Below, one piece after another: positions 6,527 to 7,449 of a stretch of DNA of 7,449 bases. Below the pieces are notes generated by a model that was not told the origin of the DNA, did not search any database, and saw nothing but the letters and a program-made list of their open reading frames with translations. A program made the translations under genes and the position numbers. Each line of letters opens with the position of its first letter. The stretch's first letter is position 1. The stretch spans positions 773,914-781,362 of the forward strand of contig CP070681.1 of NCBI GenBank assembly GCA_020352575.1, given 5' to 3'. Source of the stretch: Acidimicrobiia bacterium. Its GTDB lineage: Bacteria > Actinomycetota > Acidimicrobiia > Spongiisociales > JAENVV01.

Positions 6527-7047
6527 CGCAGTTCCTCCCAGGCGGATCGTGTGAGGTCGAGATTCTCCTGGTCGAAGCAGGCAAAGACGATGCGCTCGAT
6601 GGCACTGTCCCTCGTGGCCGCGAGGACCGCTTCGACGGCGACGTGGGCAGCGCGCTCCCGTGGGTAGGCGTATACACCGGTCGAGATGTTCGGGAACGCC
6701 ACCGACGAGGCACCCAGCTCGGCTGCGAGGCTGATCGAGCGTCGGTAGCAGTCGGCCAGTTGTCGATCCTGGACCTCGGGATCGGCCGTTCCCCAGATCG
6801 GGCCGACGGCGTGGAACACCCATCGAGCTGGCAGGTCACCGGCGCCGGTCGGCTCCACCTCGCCGGCCGAGAGCCGACCGCGGCGGGCGATGACCTCCCG
6901 GCACTCCGCGAGCACGGTTGGCCCGGCAGCCCTGTGGATCGCGCCGTCCACCCCGCCGCCCCCTGCGAGGTCGGCGTTCGCAGCGTTGACCACGACGTCG
7001 ACATCGAGCGCAGTGATGTCGGCGAGGAGTACGTCGATCGCGGTCAT
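6523..7047 (-). CDS. Macrodomain protein (ADP-ribose / O-acetyl-ADP-ribose binding hydrolase type)
   Basis: This 174-residue single-domain protein matches the MacroD/YmdB group, which bind ADP-ribose derivatives and remove ADP-ribose from acidic residues or hydrolyse O-acetyl-ADP-ribose. Asp10-Ile11 follows the first strand and suits adenine recognition. VVVNAANADLAGGGGVDGAIHRAAG (read as residues 18-24 for VVVNAAN and 28-42 for the Gly-rich remainder) carries Asn21, Asn24, the glycine loop, and Asp34 and His38 as catalytic-loop residues. The second diphosphate loop is NISTGVYAYP (120-129), with Ala where Gly is commonest (GVYGYP). The length is usual for a standalone macrodomain. It is cytoplasmic. 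The start ATG has a TAGGCT box six bases upstream. It lies 20 bases after the phosphatase gene and overlaps the PLP-enzyme start by four bases, implying a co-translated pair. Nothing in the window is an obvious ADP-ribosyltransferase partner. Confidence 0.93.
   Translation of the reverse strand: MTAIDVLLADITALDVDVVVNAANADLAGGGGVDGAIHRAAGPTVLAECREVIARRGRLSAGEVEPTGAGDLPARWVFHAVGPIWGTADPEVQDRQLADCYRRSISLAAELGASSVAFPNISTGVYAYPRERAAHVAVEAVLAATRDSAIERIVFACFDQENLDLTRSAWEELR
6534..6538 (-). promoter_or_regulatory. Shine-Dalgarno GGAGG for the PLP enzyme
   Basis: On the minus strand TGGGAGGAAC ends four bases before the ATG, placing GGAGG seven bases from it, inside the end of the macrodomain gene. 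It is the only strong Shine-Dalgarno I find before a start in this window, and it belongs to an internal operon gene. Confidence 0.8.
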
Positions 7048-7053
7048 TGGACC

Positions 7054-7059
7054 AGCCTA
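7054..7059 (-). promoter_or_regulatory. Candidate leaderless promoter -10 (TAGGCT) of the macrodomain gene
   Basis: On the minus strand TAGGCT fits TANNNT and is followed by six bases (GGTCCA) and the ATG. It lies in the 20-base gap after the phosphatase stop. No Shine-Dalgarno precedes the ATG, and no clear -35 box is visible. Confidence 0.55.
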
Positions 7060-7067
7060 CGGGCGCC

Positions 7068-7449
7068 CTACCCGGCGACTTCCACTCGCCGGCCCAGCAC
7101 GTTGCCGGCGTACTCGAGGCGGGCCCCCATTGCGGCGAGGTGGGGGCGGAGGTCGACGCCCGGCGTGCGAAGCAGGAGGGTGTCGCCGGTGTCCGCCGCC
7201 ACCACCTGCTGGACCGAGCCGTCGCGTGGCAGGTCGAGGGCGTCGGCGAGTTGGAGCGTGGCGGCCATGACGCGGACGCGCCCCCGTTCCTCGGGTGGCA
7301 TCGCTCGGAACGGCGGGTAGCTCACCTTCGGTGCGCCGCCTCGGTGGAACCGTACGAGCGACAGCACCACTCCCAACTCGTCGGGCGAGATCCCCCTGAG
7401 GTCGGCGTGTTCGACGAGGTACGCCGAGTGCCGGTGGTAACCGGAGAGT
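7068..7449 (-). CDS. Ppx/GppA-type phosphatase, C-terminal HD-like domain (partial)
   Basis: Only the last 126 or so codons are in the window; the gene continues beyond the right edge and ends with TAG at 7068-7070. Reading in from the edge gives SGYHRHSAYLVEHADLRGIS followed by a continuous frame. This matches the HD-like C-terminal domain of exopolyphosphatase / guanosine pentaphosphate phosphohydrolase proteins: a YHRHSAYL motif, then SLVRFHRGGAP, then PEERGRVRVMAATLQLADALDLPRD, a helix with the LADALD signature. The tail is a small beta-rich segment ending in VEVAG. Full members have an N-terminal actin-like ATPase fold that degrades polyphosphate or (p)ppGpp, and that part is not visible here. 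A TTG at 7374-7376 could be mistaken for a start, but the reading frame and the conserved motif continue upstream of it. The macrodomain gene follows after 20 bases. Domain identity is good; polyphosphatase versus pppGpp phosphatase cannot be decided. Confidence 0.88.
   Translation of the reverse strand, partial: LSGYHRHSAYLVEHADLRGISPDELGVVLSLVRFHRGGAPKVSYPPFRAMPPEERGRVRVMAATLQLADALDLPRDGSVQQVVAADTGDTLLLRTPGVDLRPHLAAMGARLEYAGNVLGRRVEVAG

Noticed and set aside
7061..7068. GGGCGCCC palindrome after the phosphatase stop as a terminator
   Set aside because: It has no loop to form a stable hairpin and no following T-run on the minus strand; such GC palindromes are common here.

Overview
The window is high-GC bacterial chromosome with almost no non-coding space: eight protein genes, the longest gap 76 bases. 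High GC, heavy Arg/Ala/Gly/Asp/Glu use, and gene starts that mostly lack a Shine-Dalgarno but carry a -10 box directly in front of the start codon suggest an actinobacterium, possibly Acidimicrobiia-like. That placement is an inference. I see no RNA genes, mobile elements, CRISPR arrays or long repeats, and no stretch over 300 bases without a gene.

Layout. Left block, minus strand (positions 16-1694): a metal-dependent amidohydrolase followed by a TrmH/SpoU-type RNA methyltransferase, joined by an ATGA stop/start overlap. A 76-base divergent intergenic region (1695-1770) separates it from the middle block. Middle block, plus strand (1771-5374): a 598-residue flavoprotein that fuses a two-Rossmann oxidoreductase module to a complete ferredoxin-NADP reductase module, then a YbdG-like MscS channel, then a conserved-looking protein of unknown function. 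Right block, minus strand (5375-7449): the C-terminal end of a Ppx/GppA-type phosphatase entering from the right edge, then a macrodomain protein and a MalY/PatB-type PLP enzyme joined by a second ATGA overlap. The middle and right blocks converge with abutting stop codons (TGA|TCA) and no spacer.

The genes look mainly like housekeeping and metabolic functions, and I see no single pathway linking them. The strongest unexplained structure is in the gene starts. All five genes that begin a transcription unit, or follow a short gap, have TANNNT 6-8 bases before the start codon and no Shine-Dalgarno, which predicts leaderless transcripts. The two genes behind an ATGA overlap lack this box, and one of them has a strong GGAGG. 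The most unusual protein is the fused Rossmann/FNR oxidoreductase, whose start carries a 10-bp palindrome over the -10 box and predicted transcription start. I did not find a convincing new defence or mobile system.
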